A DNA stretch of 64,000 nucleotides, from positions 2,728,001 to 2,792,000 of the forward strand of contig NZ_CP062948.1 of NCBI RefSeq assembly GCF_014898175.1, read 5' to 3'. Position numbers and translations under genes: made by a program. Origin of the DNA: Bifidobacterium lemurum. GTDB taxonomy: Bacteria; Actinomycetota; Actinomycetes; Actinomycetales; Bifidobacteriaceae. Each line of letters opens with the position of its first letter. The stretch's first letter is position 1. Positions 7,695 to 16,609 of this stretch are shown one piece after another. The notes under the pieces are model-generated. The model did no database searches. It saw only the letters and a program-made list of their open reading frames with translations, and was not told where the DNA came from.

Positions 7695-8576
7695 TTAGTA
7701 GACGGTGAAGCCGTAGGATTGGAACTGCTCGATGACGCGCTGGCGCAGTTTGGCGCTGGGGCCCTTGGCGTCCTCCAACGGGTATGGGATGCGCAGCTCA
7801 TGCCACTTGGGGCGGCCGAGCTGGTGGAATCCGAGCACGTCGATATGCTCCACCGCACCGTCGAAGCTCGCGCAGATCTTCGCCACGTTGTCGACGTTCT
7901 CTTCGGAGTCGGTCAGGCCCGGCACGAGCACGAAACGCACCCAGATCTTCTTGCCGGCCTTTGAAAGGCGCTGTCCGAAGTCGATCGTGGGCTGCAGCAG
8001 GCCGCCGGTAACCTTGTGGTAGGTCTCCTCGTCGCCGGATTTCACGTCGAGCAGGCACAGATCGATGTCCTCAAGCATCTCGTCGGTGTAGTTCTTGTTG
8101 AGGAAGCCCGAGGTGTCGAGACAGGTGTGCACGCCCATCTCCTTGGCCGCGCGGAACACGCGCGAGACGAACGCGGGCTGCATCATCGACTCGCCGCCGG
8201 AGAAGGTGATGCCGCCGCCTGTGGCTTTGAACAGATCCTTGTAGCGGTCGACCTTCTTGATCATGGCCTCCAGAGTGACGGGCTTGCCGTCGCGCATCTT
8301 CCATGTGTCGGGATTCTGGCAGTACTGGCAGCGCAATGGGCATCCGCTCATGAAAACGGTCATGCGAGTGCCGGGCCCGTCGACGGAGGTGTTGATGTCC
8401 CAGGAGTGGACGAAGCCGATATCGCCGGTTTTGAGCGCGTCGATGCGGTCGCGCCGGTCGAGTCCGATGGGAGATTCGAAGCCGGACAGGCCGCCCATCA
8501 GCGTCTGGGAGGCGTATTCCTTCGATTGTTTGAGCATATGCCGCGTGGTGGTGCGGAATCGGGTCGCGTCAGACAT
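7695..8576 (-). CDS. pflA: Pyruvate formate-lyase activating enzyme (radical SAM)
   Basis: PflA uses SAM and a [4Fe-4S] cluster to install the glycyl radical on pyruvate formate-lyase under anaerobic conditions. The 293-residue product has the radical SAM cluster motif CPLRCQYC (CxxxCxxC) and the SAM-binding GGE (GGGITFSGGES). C-terminal motifs also fit (WVRFVLVPGLTDSEENV). The start at 8576 follows an AGGAGG site. Normally pflA lies close behind pflB in bifidobacteria. Here an IS110 element and about 150 bp of non-coding DNA separate it from pflB, so it probably relies on its own promoter (a TAGACT -10-like box lies near 8620). Confidence 0.95.
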   Translation of the reverse strand: MSDATRFRTTTRHMLKQSKEYASQTLMGGLSGFESPIGLDRRDRIDALKTGDIGFVHSWDINTSVDGPGTRMTVFMSGCPLRCQYCQNPDTWKMRDGKPVTLEAMIKKVDRYKDLFKATGGGITFSGGESMMQPAFVSRVFRAAKEMGVHTCLDTSGFLNKNYTDEMLEDIDLCLLDVKSGDEETYHKVTGGLLQPTIDFGQRLSKAGKKIWVRFVLVPGLTDSEENVDNVAKICASFDGAVEHIDVLGFHQLGRPKWHELRIPYPLEDAKGPSAKLRQRVIEQFQSYGFTVY

Positions 8577-8693
8577 CGTCGTCCTCCTGATTCGTCATTG
8601 TCTTGTACTGACATCCCAGTCTAGTGCTCCGACGACGGGACCGCCGGTGGCTCGCCGGAAAGCCGATGTGGGCTTCGTCACGTCGCATCCCGT

Positions 8694-8712
8694 CATCCTG
8701 AACGGAACGCCA
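8694..8712. repeat. Partial dispersed repeat at the IS110 flank
   Basis: CATCCTGAACGGAACGCC resembles the first half of the dispersed element (compare CATCCTGAGCGGAACGCAG at 10271). Only half is present. It ends a few bases before the transposase stop codon, which suggests the IS110 element may have inserted into or beside a copy. Confidence 0.5.
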
Positions 8713-8727
8713 CACACCCCGATGCTC

Positions 8728-9984
8728 CTATAGTTTGTCAAGCTGTTGTTGGGGTGGTGTGTCGGTGGTGCTGTGGATCCATTGGGTGGCTCGTCGTTCG
8801 AGTTCGGGCAGGTCGCGGGCGCCTCGTTCGATCTCGCTGATCCTGCTGGAGGGCACGCCGAGGGCCTGTCCGACCTGTCGCTGGGTCAGCGCGTGGGAGA
8901 GCCTCAGTTCGCGCAGCATGGCGCCGCGCCGGGCGGGTGGCTCGCGTCCGGGGTCGCCGTCGCGGACGGCGATGAGGACGCGGTGGATCTCGCGGGCGAT
9001 GTAGCGTTTGAGGCAGCGGATGGTCTCCATCTTGCTTTTGCCCTCGCGGGTCCTTTTGGCCATGTAGTCGCGGGTGGGCTGGTGGTGGCGCAGGCGCACG
9101 ACGGCGATCTGGTGCAGGGCCTTGTTGCCCTGCCGGTTGCCTCCCCGGTTGAGCCGGTGGCGGCTGGTCCTGCCGCTGGAGGCGGGCAGGGGGCACGCGC
9201 CGCACAGTTTGGCGAACGCGGCCTCGCTTCTGACTCGTTCGGGGTTGTCGCCGGCGACGACGGCCAGGGTGGCCGCGGTGACGACGCCGACCCCGTTCAG
9301 GTCGAGCAGCGCGCGGGCGTGTTCCTCGAGGATCTCGCGCATCGCCCTCTCGAGCCCGTCCGCCTGTTCGCGGAGGGCCTTCCACGCCGTCGCGGACGCC
9401 TTCATCGCGGTGAGCGCGGCGCGCTCGACCGGCCCGCCGGCGGGCCGGCAGGCGGCAAGGCGGGTCATGCGCCTCCCGGTCCTCAGGCTCCGGTAGCGGT
9501 CCCGGACGGTCTCGGGCGCGGTGACGAGCATGCCGTTGACGCTGTTGGACAGCGTGGTCATGGCCGACACCAGCCGGTCGCGCTGCGTGTTGAGGTGGCG
9601 CAGGGCCTCGACCCAGCCGTCCGAGCTCTTCGGCCCGGTCCCGTCTCCGGCCATGACGCTCCTGGCCGCCTCGGCGGCGTCGACGGGGTCGGACTTGCCG
9701 TCCCTGCGGCGCACCGCGCGTTTGGGGCGCAGCACCTCGCGCGTCTCGTAGCCCGCGGCGGCGAGCCTGCGGGCCAGGGCCGCGCCGTACGAGTTGGTCC
9801 CCTCCACGCCCACCACGACCCGGGACGGGTCGGGCAGCATGCCCGCCAGCGCCTCGTAGCCGGCGGCGTCGGTCGGGAACGTCCGCGTGGCCAGCGGCCG
9901 TCCGCGCCAGTCGAGCAGGGCGAGCGTGTGGGTGTCGGTGTGGGTGTCCACCCCGGCGTAGATCGTCTCCATGGGCGGCGTCAT
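8728..9984 (-). CDS. IS110-family transposase with added C-terminal XRE-type HTH
   Basis: IS110 recombinases are RNA-guided DEDD/serine enzymes. The 418-residue product starts with the RuvC-like DEDD domain: D in YAGVDTHTDTHT, E in VVVGVEGTNSYG, and two D in KSDPVDAAEAA. The HhH-containing Transposase_20 domain follows, with the catalytic serine region ACPLPASSGRTSRHRLNRGG. Unusually, about 60 residues at the C-terminus form a cro/CI-like helix-turn-helix (LTQRQVGQALGVPSSRISEI). The ATG at 9984 has a strong AGGAGG site. The coding sequence is intact. Confidence 0.93.
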   Translation of the reverse strand: MTPPMETIYAGVDTHTDTHTLALLDWRGRPLATRTFPTDAAGYEALAGMLPDPSRVVVGVEGTNSYGAALARRLAAAGYETREVLRPKRAVRRRDGKSDPVDAAEAARSVMAGDGTGPKSSDGWVEALRHLNTQRDRLVSAMTTLSNSVNGMLVTAPETVRDRYRSLRTGRRMTRLAACRPAGGPVERAALTAMKASATAWKALREQADGLERAMREILEEHARALLDLNGVGVVTAATLAVVAGDNPERVRSEAAFAKLCGACPLPASSGRTSRHRLNRGGNRQGNKALHQIAVVRLRHHQPTRDYMAKRTREGKSKMETIRCLKRYIAREIHRVLIAVRDGDPGREPPARRGAMLRELRLSHALTQRQVGQALGVPSSRISEIERGARDLPELERRATQWIHSTTDTPPQQQLDKL

Positions 9985-9996
9985 CGTTGTCCTCCT

Positions 9997-10180
9997 TCGC
10001 TGGCCGTCGATGGTCGTTCCGGGGGCTTCCGGCGCAGACGGGACGTTGACGGGACACGCTACCATGGACGATGCGGGGTCCGATGGGAGCGTCCACGCTC
10101 CTATGAGGTCATGCGTCCATGGCCCTCGGTCCGGCGGTCCCGGGCGGGACAGATCGAGGGCGGGACAGCCGCTTCCCGAA
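9997..10180 (-). ncRNA. Candidate IS110 bridge RNA
   Basis: In IS110 elements the non-coding end upstream of the transposase is transcribed as a bridge RNA. Here that region is strongly foldable. CCATGGACG (10062-10070) pairs with CGTCCATGG (10114-10122) and encloses a GGAGCG/CGCTCC hairpin (10086-10101). Next come CCCTCG (10123-10128) with CGAGGG (10155-10160) around a GTCCC/GGGAC hairpin (10137-10150), and CGGGA/TCCCG (10161-10178). Size (about 180 nt) and placement fit. The guide loops could not be assigned because the element ends are unresolved. Confidence 0.55.
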
Positions 10181-10266
10181 AGGAACGGCGTCAGTCATCC
10201 TGGGGGTCACCGCCCGGACCGCCACCTTCAATTATCACCGGACAAACCGGCAATAACCATCATCAA

Positions 10267-10366
10267 CGTCATCCTGAGCGGAACGCAGTGGAGTCGAAGG
10301 ATCTCTCACCGGCACACTGTGTGTGGAGATCCTTCGACTCCGGCTGCGCCTCCGCTCAGGATGACG
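10267..10366. repeat. Dispersed repeat, inverted pair
   Basis: CGTCATCCTGAGCGGAACGC continuing to GGATCTC (10267-10305) faces its inverse, GAGATCCTTCGACTCC continuing to CTCAGGATGACG (10326-10366). The pair can form a long hairpin of about 40-bp arms. Together with the IS110 leader and the pflB terminator it fills the gene-free stretch 9985-10440. Confidence 0.85.
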
Positions 10367-10381
10367 GCGAATACACGAAAA

Positions 10382-10405
10382 GGCGGAACCCATATGGGTT
10401 CCGCC
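10382..10405 (-). terminator. pflB intrinsic terminator
   Basis: GGCGGAACCC (10382-10391) and GGGTTCCGCC (10396-10405) form a perfect 10-bp stem with an ATAT loop. On the minus strand it is followed by TTTTCG, 36 bp after the pflB stop codon. Confidence 0.9.
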
Positions 10406-10440
10406 TTCAGCGTTTCACGCTCAGCGCGTCACGGCTTCAA

Positions 10441-12822
10441 TCAGTCGGTGACGGCGCCCTGGTGGAACGTACGGCTGATCACGTCGAGCTGCTGCTCCTT
10501 GGTGAGCTTGACGAAGTTCACCGCGTAGCCGGAGACGCGCACGGTCAGGTGCGGGTACTTCTCCGGATGCTCGACGGCGTCTTCCATGGTCTCCTTGCGC
10601 AGCACGTTGATGTTGGCGTGGTAGAGGCCGTGGCCGTTGCCGGCGTCGAGGATGCCGACCAGGTTGCCGATGCGCTCCTCCTCGTCGCGGCCGAGGCCGT
10701 CGGGGGTGATCGTGTTGGTCAGCGAGATGCCGTCAAGCGCGTCGTTGTAGTCGATCTTGCCGACCGAGAACATCGACGGCAGCATGCCGTGGGAGTCCAT
10801 GCCGTTCTCCGGGTTGGCGCCCGGAGCGTACGGGGTGCCCTTGGCGTGGCCGGACGGGAAGGAACCGGTGTTCTTGCCGTACTCCACGTTGGAGGTGATG
10901 GTCAGGATGGACTGGGTGGGGACGGCGCCACGGTAGACGGGCAGGCGCTTGACCTGGCCCATCACGGTGGAGACGACCCACTTGGCGAGGTCGTCGGCGC
11001 GGTCGTCGTCGTTGCCGTAGAGCGGGAACTCGCCCTCGGTGCGGTAGCCGACGATCAGGTCGTCATCGGCGCCCTCGACGTACTCGTACTCGTGGCCTTC
11101 CATGGTCTTCGCGTCCTTGTTGTAGATCGGGTAGACCTTGGCGTACTTGACGGCGGCCAGGGAGTCGGCGGCGATGGACAGACCGGACATGCCGCAACCC
11201 AGGGTGCGGTACACCTCCTTGTCGTGCAGGGCCATCTCGATGGACTCGTAGGCGTACTTGTCATGCATGTAGTGGATGATGTTCAGCGCCTCGACGTAGG
11301 TCTCGGACAGCCACTCGAGAGCCTTCTCGTAGTTGTTCTTGACCTTCTCGTAGCTCAGGGTGCCGTCGGCTTCGGGGGTGATCGGCTCGATCACGCCCTT
11401 GTCGATGACCTGCATGCCGGTCATCTCGTCGCGGCCGCCGTTGATCGCGTACAGCAGTGCCTTGGCGGAGTTCACGCGGGCGGCGAAGAACTGCATCTGC
11501 TTGCCCACGCGCATCGGGGAGACGCAGCAGGCGATGGCGGCGTCGTCGCCCCAGTGGGAGCGGATCTCCTTGTCGGACTCATACTGGATGGCCGAGGTGT
11601 CGATGGAGATCTTGGCGCAGAAGCGCTTGTAGCCTTCCGGCAGCTTCGGATCCCAGAAGATGGTGATGTTCGGCTCCGGGCCGGGTCCGAGGTGCTCGAG
11701 GGTCAGGGTGTTAAGCAGACGGAACGAGGTCTTGGTGACCATGGAGCGGCCGTCGTCGCCGAAGCCGGCGTCGGACCAGGTCGCCCAGTACGGGTCGCCG
11801 GAGAAGATCGCGTCGTAGTCCTGGGTGCGCAGGAAGCGCACGATGCGCAGCTTCATGACGATGTTGTCGATGAGCTCCTGGGCACCGGCCTCATCGATGA
11901 CGCCGGCCTTGAGGTCGCGCTCGATGTAGATGTCGAAGAAGGTCGAGTTGCGGCCGAAGGACATGGCGGCGCCGTCCTGGCTCTTGACCGAGGCGAGGTA
12001 GCCCATGTAGGTCCACTGCACGGCCTCCTGGGCGGTCTGGGCCGGGCGGGACAGGTCGAGGCCGTACTCGTTGCCCAGGTTGATGAGCTTCTTGAGGGCC
12101 TTAATCTGCTCGTCATGCTCCTCGCGGAAGCGGATCCAGTGCTCGATCTCCGGCTCGGTGAAGTCGTTGCGGTAGGGCACGGAGTCCTTGTCGCGCTTCT
12201 TGAACTCGATGAGCTTGTTCACGCCGTAGAGGGCCACACGGCGGTAGTCGCCGATGATGCGGCCGCGGCCGTAGGCGTCCGGCAGACCGGTGAGGATCTT
12301 GTTGTGGCGGGCGACCTTGATGTTCTTGGTGTACACGCCGAAGACGCCGTCGTTGTGGGTCTTGCGGTACTTGGTGAAGATCTTCTTGACTTCCGGATCC
12401 GGCTCCTTGCCGGCTTCCTTGATGGCCTGCTCGACCATACGCCAGCCGCCGTTCGGCATCATGGCGCGCTTGCAGGGTTCGTCGGTCTGCACGCCGACGA
12501 TCACGTTGTCGACCTCCGGGGAGTCGATGTAGCCGGCCGGGAAGGCGTCGACATCAGCCGGGGTGTGGGTGTCCACGTCGTAGACGCGCTGCTTGCGCTC
12601 GACCGCCAGATAGTTGTCGTCGAGATACTTCCACAGATGCTTGGTCTTTTCGGTGGCATCCGCCAGGAAGGACTCATCGCCGTCGTACGGGGTGTAGTTC
12701 TTCTGGATGAAGTCGCGAACGTCGATATCCTGCTGCCAGTTGCCGCCTTCGAAGCCGGCCCACGCCTTGGCGTCCAGCTCCTCAGGGGTGACCGCGGTCG
12801 TCTCAACTGCTGTCATATCCAC
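10441..12822 (-). CDS. pflB: Formate acetyltransferase (pyruvate formate-lyase)
   Basis: PflB converts pyruvate and CoA to acetyl-CoA and formate through a glycyl radical; in bifidobacteria it competes with lactate formation for pyruvate. The 793-residue product has the active-site pair CC in [13 protein letters not shown] and the C-terminal glycyl radical loop ([17 protein letters not shown]) with the modified glycine. Length is typical. It starts at 12822 after an AAGGAG site. Upstream lies a CRP/GlxR-like palindrome at 12917-12932. Its activase gene pflA is downstream but separated by the IS110 element. Confidence 0.98.
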   Translation of the reverse strand: MDMTAVETTAVTPEELDAKAWAGFEGGNWQQDIDVRDFIQKNYTPYDGDESFLADATEKTKHLWKYLDDNYLAVERKQRVYDVDTHTPADVDAFPAGYIDSPEVDNVIVGVQTDEPCKRAMMPNGGWRMVEQAIKEAGKEPDPEVKKIFTKYRKTHNDGVFGVYTKNIKVARHNKILTGLPDAYGRGRIIGDYRRVALYGVNKLIEFKKRDKDSVPYRNDFTEPEIEHWIRFREEHDEQIKALKKLINLGNEYGLDLSRPAQTAQEAVQWTYMGYLASVKSQDGAAMSFGRNSTFFDIYIERDLKAGVIDEAGAQELIDNIVMKLRIVRFLRTQDYDAIFSGDPYWATWSDAGFGDDGRSMVTKTSFRLLNTLTLEHLGPGPEPNITIFWDPKLPEGYKRFCAKISIDTSAIQYESDKEIRSHWGDDAAIACCVSPMRVGKQMQFFAARVNSAKALLYAINGGRDEMTGMQVIDKGVIEPITPEADGTLSYEKVKNNYEKALEWLSETYVEALNIIHYMHDKYAYESIEMALHDKEVYRTLGCGMSGLSIAADSLAAVKYAKVYPIYNKDAKTMEGHEYEYVEGADDDLIVGYRTEGEFPLYGNDDDRADDLAKWVVSTVMGQVKRLPVYRGAVPTQSILTITSNVEYGKNTGSFPSGHAKGTPYAPGANPENGMDSHGMLPSMFSVGKIDYNDALDGISLTNTITPDGLGRDEEERIGNLVGILDAGNGHGLYHANINVLRKETMEDAVEHPEKYPHLTVRVSGYAVNFVKLTKEQQLDVISRTFHQGAVTD

Positions 12823-12916
12823 TCCTTGGTGTTTGTTTTGTCGTGATGCCGCATCGTCACAGCACCATTGCCTCTTAAGTGTAGTCTTCGCCCGCTGGGA
12901 GAACCCATAAAACTCG

Positions 12917-12932
12917 CGTGAGCTACCTCACA
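12917..12932. promoter_or_regulatory. CRP/GlxR-like palindrome upstream of pflB
   Basis: On the minus strand the sequence reads TGTGAGGTAGCTCACG, matching the actinobacterial GlxR/CRP pattern TGTGANNTANNTCACA at all but the last base. It lies 95 bp upstream of the pflB start codon. Regulation is inferred from the motif only. Confidence 0.5.
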
Positions 12933-12982
12933 TTCCGTTATCGCTCACACCGCCGTGGCTTCGCGCCGTCGCCGAAAAACGC

Positions 12983-13024
12983 GATCGGGCCGCGTCCGCA
13001 TATGTCTGCGGCCACGGCCCGATC
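12983..13024 (-). terminator. nadE intrinsic terminator
   Basis: GATCGGGCCG (12983-12992) pairs with CGGCCCGATC (13015-13024), with an inner CCGCA/TGCGG pair. On the minus strand the hairpin is followed by GCGTTTTTCGG. It begins 11 bp after the nadE stop codon. Confidence 0.85.
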
Positions 13025-13035
13025 TCATGTTGCCT

Positions 13036-14733
13036 CTATTCGCGGAAGGCGGTGGTGATGGGCAGTCGGCGGTCGCGCCCGAACGCCAGCGCCGTGACCT
13101 TCGGTCCGAGCGGGTACTGACGGCGCTTCCATTCGGCGCGGTCCACCAGTCGCATCACCGTGTCGACGGTCCGCTCGTCGAAACCATCGGCCAACAGGTC
13201 AGCGCGTCCATGAGCATGTTCGATGTAGGCGGCGAGCACCTGGTCGAGCAGCTCGTATTCGGGCAGCGAGTCGGAGTCCTTCTGCCCGGGGCGCAGTTCG
13301 GCGCTCGGCGCCTTCTCGATCGAGCTGACGGGGATCATCACGCCGCCGGCGAGCGGAATGCCGCGCTCCCCCGCCTCGTTGCCCACGATGTTGAGGCCGC
13401 CGATGCCGACGCCTTCGGCCGCCGCGCGGTTGCGCCAGCGGGCCAGCTCCCACACGCGGGTTTTGAGCAGATCCTTGATGGGCGCGTATCCGCCCACCGC
13501 GTCGCCGTAGATGGTGGAGTATCCGCAGGCGAGTTCGGATTTGTTGCCGGTGGCGACGGCCAGCAGGCCTTTGGAGTTGGAGTAGGCCATCACGATGACG
13601 CCGCGGATGCGCGCCTGCAGGTTTTCGGCCGCCACGCCCTCGAGTTCGAGCTGCTTCTGGAAGGCGACGAACAGCGGTTCGATGGGCTGCACGTCATAAT
13701 GCGCGCCGATGTTCGCGGCCAGATCGGCCGCGTCGTCCTTGGAGCCGTCGGAGGAGTACATGCTCGGCATGGAGATGCCCCACACGTTCTCGCCGCCCAC
13801 CGCGTCGGCGGCCATCGCGGCGACGAGCGCGGAGTCGATGCCTCCGGACAGGCCGAGGGTCACGCCGGTGAAGCGGTTCTTGGCCATATAGTCCTTCAAT
13901 CCCAGCACGCAGGCGGTGTACACCTCCTCGTCCGGGTCCAGATCGGGCGCGACGCGGACCCGTTCCTGATGCTCCAGGGCGGTGTCGAGCGTCCAGCAGG
14001 CCAGATCCTCCATGAACATCGGGGAACGCTGCAGCAGCGCGCCGTCGCGGTCGACGACGAAGCTGCCGCCGTCGAACACGAGGTCGTCCTGGCCTCCGAC
14101 CTGGTTCACGTAGATCACCGGCGCGTCCACCTCGGCCGCGCGGCGCTGCACCAGCGCGCAGCGGGTCTGTGTTTTGCCCTCCTCATAGGGGCTGCCGTTG
14201 ATGGTGACGAGCGCGTCGATGCCGCGGCCGGCGAGATCGGCCACAGGTCCGCCCTCCTGCCAGATGTCCTCGCAGATGGCCACGCCGAGGCGCGCGCCAT
14301 CCACGTCGAGCACCATGGCTCGATCCCCCGCCGAGAAGATGCGGAATTCGTCGAACACACCGTAGTTGGGCAGGAAATGCTTGTCGTATCCGGCCCACAC
14401 CACGCCGTCGTGCAGCACCACCAGACGGTTGCGCGGCTTGTCGTTCGCACGGTCGGTGCCCACCGTGCCCACGACCACGAACAGGGAGCCGAGCCCTTCG
14501 GCGGCGAGATCGGCGGCGAGCGCGTTGGCCTTGTCCCACGCGGCCTGTCGGAAGGTGGCGCGCAGGGCGAGGTCTTCGATGGGGTATCCGGTGAGCGTCA
14601 TTTCGGGGAATACGACGACTTTCGCGTCCATCCCCGCGGCCTGACGTGCCCTGTCGAGCACTTTGGCGGCGTTGGCGTCGAGGTCTCCGACGCAGGTGTC
14701 GATCTGGGCGAGTGCGAAACGAATCTGAGTCAT
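13036..14733 (-). CDS. nadE: Glutamine-dependent NAD+ synthetase
   Basis: Catalyses the last step of NAD biosynthesis, amidating deamido-NAD with glutamine-derived ammonia. The 565-residue protein fuses an N-terminal nitrilase-type glutaminase (E in VVFPEMTLTGYP, K in PYEEGKTQTR, C in VAICEDIWQEGG) to a C-terminal synthetase with the PP-loop LGLSGGIDSALVAAMA. The upstream-extended frame is spurious; the start is the ATG at 14733 (MTQIRFALAQID), where the nitrilase fold begins. It lies 5 bp from the end of the upstream amidohydrolase gene, so the two are likely co-transcribed. Confidence 0.97.
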   Translation of the reverse strand: MTQIRFALAQIDTCVGDLDANAAKVLDRARQAAGMDAKVVVFPEMTLTGYPIEDLALRATFRQAAWDKANALAADLAAEGLGSLFVVVGTVGTDRANDKPRNRLVVLHDGVVWAGYDKHFLPNYGVFDEFRIFSAGDRAMVLDVDGARLGVAICEDIWQEGGPVADLAGRGIDALVTINGSPYEEGKTQTRCALVQRRAAEVDAPVIYVNQVGGQDDLVFDGGSFVVDRDGALLQRSPMFMEDLACWTLDTALEHQERVRVAPDLDPDEEVYTACVLGLKDYMAKNRFTGVTLGLSGGIDSALVAAMAADAVGGENVWGISMPSMYSSDGSKDDAADLAANIGAHYDVQPIEPLFVAFQKQLELEGVAAENLQARIRGVIVMAYSNSKGLLAVATGNKSELACGYSTIYGDAVGGYAPIKDLLKTRVWELARWRNRAAAEGVGIGGLNIVGNEAGERGIPLAGGVMIPVSSIEKAPSAELRPGQKDSDSLPEYELLDQVLAAYIEHAHGRADLLADGFDERTVDTVMRLVDRAEWKRRQYPLGPKVTALAFGRDRRLPITTAFRE

Positions 14734-14738
14734 GCTCC

Positions 14739-15890
14739 TCAGTGTAGTTCCTTCAGCACGCGCAGCGCGGCGTTGACGTAGAAGTTCACGAATGTGGGGA
14801 TCGACTCGTCCAATCCCACGAAATGGGGGCTGTGCCAGTCGGGGCAGCCTTCGATGCCGTTCGAGCCGATGAACGCGAACACCGGCAGCGTGACCTTCGT
14901 GTATTCGCAGAAGTCCTCTCCAGCCATGGAGGGGCGGATGGGCTCGAGCTGGGCGTAGTCGCTGACCTCGGAGGCGAGGGCCATCGCCAGGTCGGGGTCG
15001 GAGGCGAGCGGGTCCTGGAAGTCGTCCCAGTCCACGTCGGCCCGGATGCCGTATGCGGCCGCGGTCTGCTCCACGACGGTACGGAACCGCCGGCCGACCA
15101 GCTCGCCGTCCTCCTTGTGGAAGTATCGCACCGTGCCTTGGAAGCCGGCTTCGGCCGGGACCACGTTCCACACGTGCCCGCCATGCACTTCGGTGATGGA
15201 CAGGACCAGCGGATGGAACGGCGAGACGTTGCGGCTCACGATGGTCTGCAGGCTCAGGATCATGGAGGCGAGCGCCTCAATCGGGCCGGTGCCCTTGTGC
15301 GGATATCCGGCGTGAGTGCCCTCGGCGTGCAGGGTGACGTTGAACCGCACGCAGCCGGCCATCATGGGTTCGGCGCCGATGGCGATCTGTCCGGGAGCGT
15401 AGTTGGGGTTGTTGTGCGTGCCGATGATCGCGTCGACGCCGTCGAGCAGCCCCGCATCGATCATGGCTTTCGCGCCGCGCCCGGTCTCTTCGGCGGGTTG
15501 GAACACGATCAGTATCGATCCGGAGAAGCGGTCTCGGTGGGCGGCCAGCCAGAAGGCCGCGCCCAGCAGTCCGGTCATATGCAGGTCGTGCCCGCATCCG
15601 TGCATCACGCCTGTGTTTTCGGATTGGAAGTCGAGGGCGGAGTCCTCTTCGATGGGCAGTCCGTCGATGTCGGCGCGCAGGGCGACGCATGGGCCCGGCC
15701 CAGCGGATCCTTCGATAAGGCCGACCACACCGGTCTCCATCGGATTGTCGAGGATTTCGATGCCGTGGTCCGCAAGCTGGCGTTCCAGATAGACGGTGGT
15801 CTCGAATTCGCGGAAGCTCCGCTCGGGGTGGGCGTGCAGATGGTGGCGGATGGCGATCAGCTCTTCATCGATCTCAATATGCTCGGTCAT
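14739..15890 (-). CDS. M20 family amidohydrolase (N-acyl amino acid/hippurate hydrolase-like)
   Basis: A zinc- or manganese-dependent amidohydrolase that cleaves N-acyl amino acids. The 383-residue protein begins with HAHPERSFREFET and has the metal-binding GCGHDLHMTGLLGAA, the catalytic EE of FQPAEETGRGA, and GGHVWNVVPAEA of the dimerisation domain. A final histidine motif lies near the C-terminus (DWHSPHFVGLDE). There is no signal peptide, so it is cytosolic. It is followed within 5 bp by nadE and preceded by the Met transporter operon in the same direction, after a 35-bp gap; a role in amino-acid salvage fits this context but the substrate is not known. Confidence 0.9.
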   Translation of the reverse strand: MTEHIEIDEELIAIRHHLHAHPERSFREFETTVYLERQLADHGIEILDNPMETGVVGLIEGSAGPGPCVALRADIDGLPIEEDSALDFQSENTGVMHGCGHDLHMTGLLGAAFWLAAHRDRFSGSILIVFQPAEETGRGAKAMIDAGLLDGVDAIIGTHNNPNYAPGQIAIGAEPMMAGCVRFNVTLHAEGTHAGYPHKGTGPIEALASMILSLQTIVSRNVSPFHPLVLSITEVHGGHVWNVVPAEAGFQGTVRYFHKEDGELVGRRFRTVVEQTAAAYGIRADVDWDDFQDPLASDPDLAMALASEVSDYAQLEPIRPSMAGEDFCEYTKVTLPVFAFIGSNGIEGCPDWHSPHFVGLDESIPTFVNFYVNAALRVLKELH

Positions 15891-15925
15891 GCTTCCATCC
15901 TAGTGAACCCGTGGCGCGGGCATCG

Positions 15926-16609
15926 TTACCGTTGGCGTTTGAGCAGGTGTTTGGCGATCGCGTTGGCGAGTCCCTGCACCACCTGCACGAGCAGGATCAT
16001 GATGATCACGGCCGTCCAGGTGACGGTCGGGTCGAATTTCTGGTATCCGTAGGCGATGGCGAAGTTGCCCAGTCCCCCACCGCCGATGTAGCCGGCCATG
16101 GCGGACATGTCGAGCACGCCGATGAACAGGAAGGCGTAGGCGAGGATCAGCGGCGCCAGAGCCTCGGGGATAAGCACCGTGCGGATGATGGTGAGTTTGG
16201 ACGCGCCCATCGCGCGGGCGGCCTCGATCATACCGGAGTCCACCGGCACCAGATTCTGTTCGACCAGACGGGATGTGGCGAAGGTGCACATCAGCACCAT
16301 CGGGAAGATGGCCGCCGCGGTGCCGATGGACGTGCCGACCACGTTGATGGTGACGGGCTGCATAGCCGCCAGGAAGATGATGAACGGGATGGGCCGCACG
16401 ATGTTGACGATCACGTCGAGCCCCCGGTAGACGACCGCGTTTTCGAACAGATTGCCCGGTCGTGTGCCGTACAGCACCACGCCGAGCACAAGACCGAGGA
16501 ATCCGCCGATCAGGAGGGTGACGAGCACCATGGTGAGCGTCTGGCCGATGGATTCGAATAGCAGCGGCCGCAGCACGGTCCAGTCGCTGCGTGAGGACAA
16601 TACGATCAT
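15926..16609 (-). CDS. metI: Methionine ABC transporter permease MetI
   Basis: Integral membrane permease of a MetQNI-type importer for methionine. The 227-residue protein shows five or more hydrophobic segments and the cytoplasmic EAA coupling loop (IEAARAMGASKLTIIRTVLI) that contacts MetN. The ATG at 16609 overlaps the metN stop (ATGA at 16606-16609), indicating translational coupling. Length is normal for the family. Substrate assignment rests on family resemblance and on the NIL domain of the partner ATPase. Confidence 0.93.
   Translation of the reverse strand: MIVLSSRSDWTVLRPLLFESIGQTLTMVLVTLLIGGFLGLVLGVVLYGTRPGNLFENAVVYRGLDVIVNIVRPIPFIIFLAAMQPVTINVVGTSIGTAAAIFPMVLMCTFATSRLVEQNLVPVDSGMIEAARAMGASKLTIIRTVLIPEALAPLILAYAFLFIGVLDMSAMAGYIGGGGLGNFAIAYGYQKFDPTVTWTAVIIMILLVQVVQGLANAIAKHLLKRQR

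Larger units (their letters stand above)
8713..10250 (-). mobile_element. IS110-family insertion sequence (boundaries approximate)
   Basis: The element comprises a DEDD transposase gene (8728-9984) and a structured non-coding leader upstream of it. IS110 elements lack terminal inverted repeats and target duplications, so the ends cannot be fixed by eye. The right end must lie just after the stop codon at 8728. The left end lies somewhere between about 10104 and 10250. An 8-bp match GCTCCTAT occurs at 8723-8730 and 10097-10104 but may be chance. Only one copy is in this window. Confidence 0.7.

Noticed and set aside
8723..10104. GCTCCTAT at both ends as a target duplication of the IS
   Set aside because: IS110 elements make no duplications, an 8-bp match in this space is plausible by chance, and the right-hand copy lies inside the leader stem.
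8746..12846. 1366-residue plus-strand open frame
   Set aside because: It lies antisense to the IS110 transposase and pflB, both with clear domains; the long opening is a high-GC codon-bias shadow.
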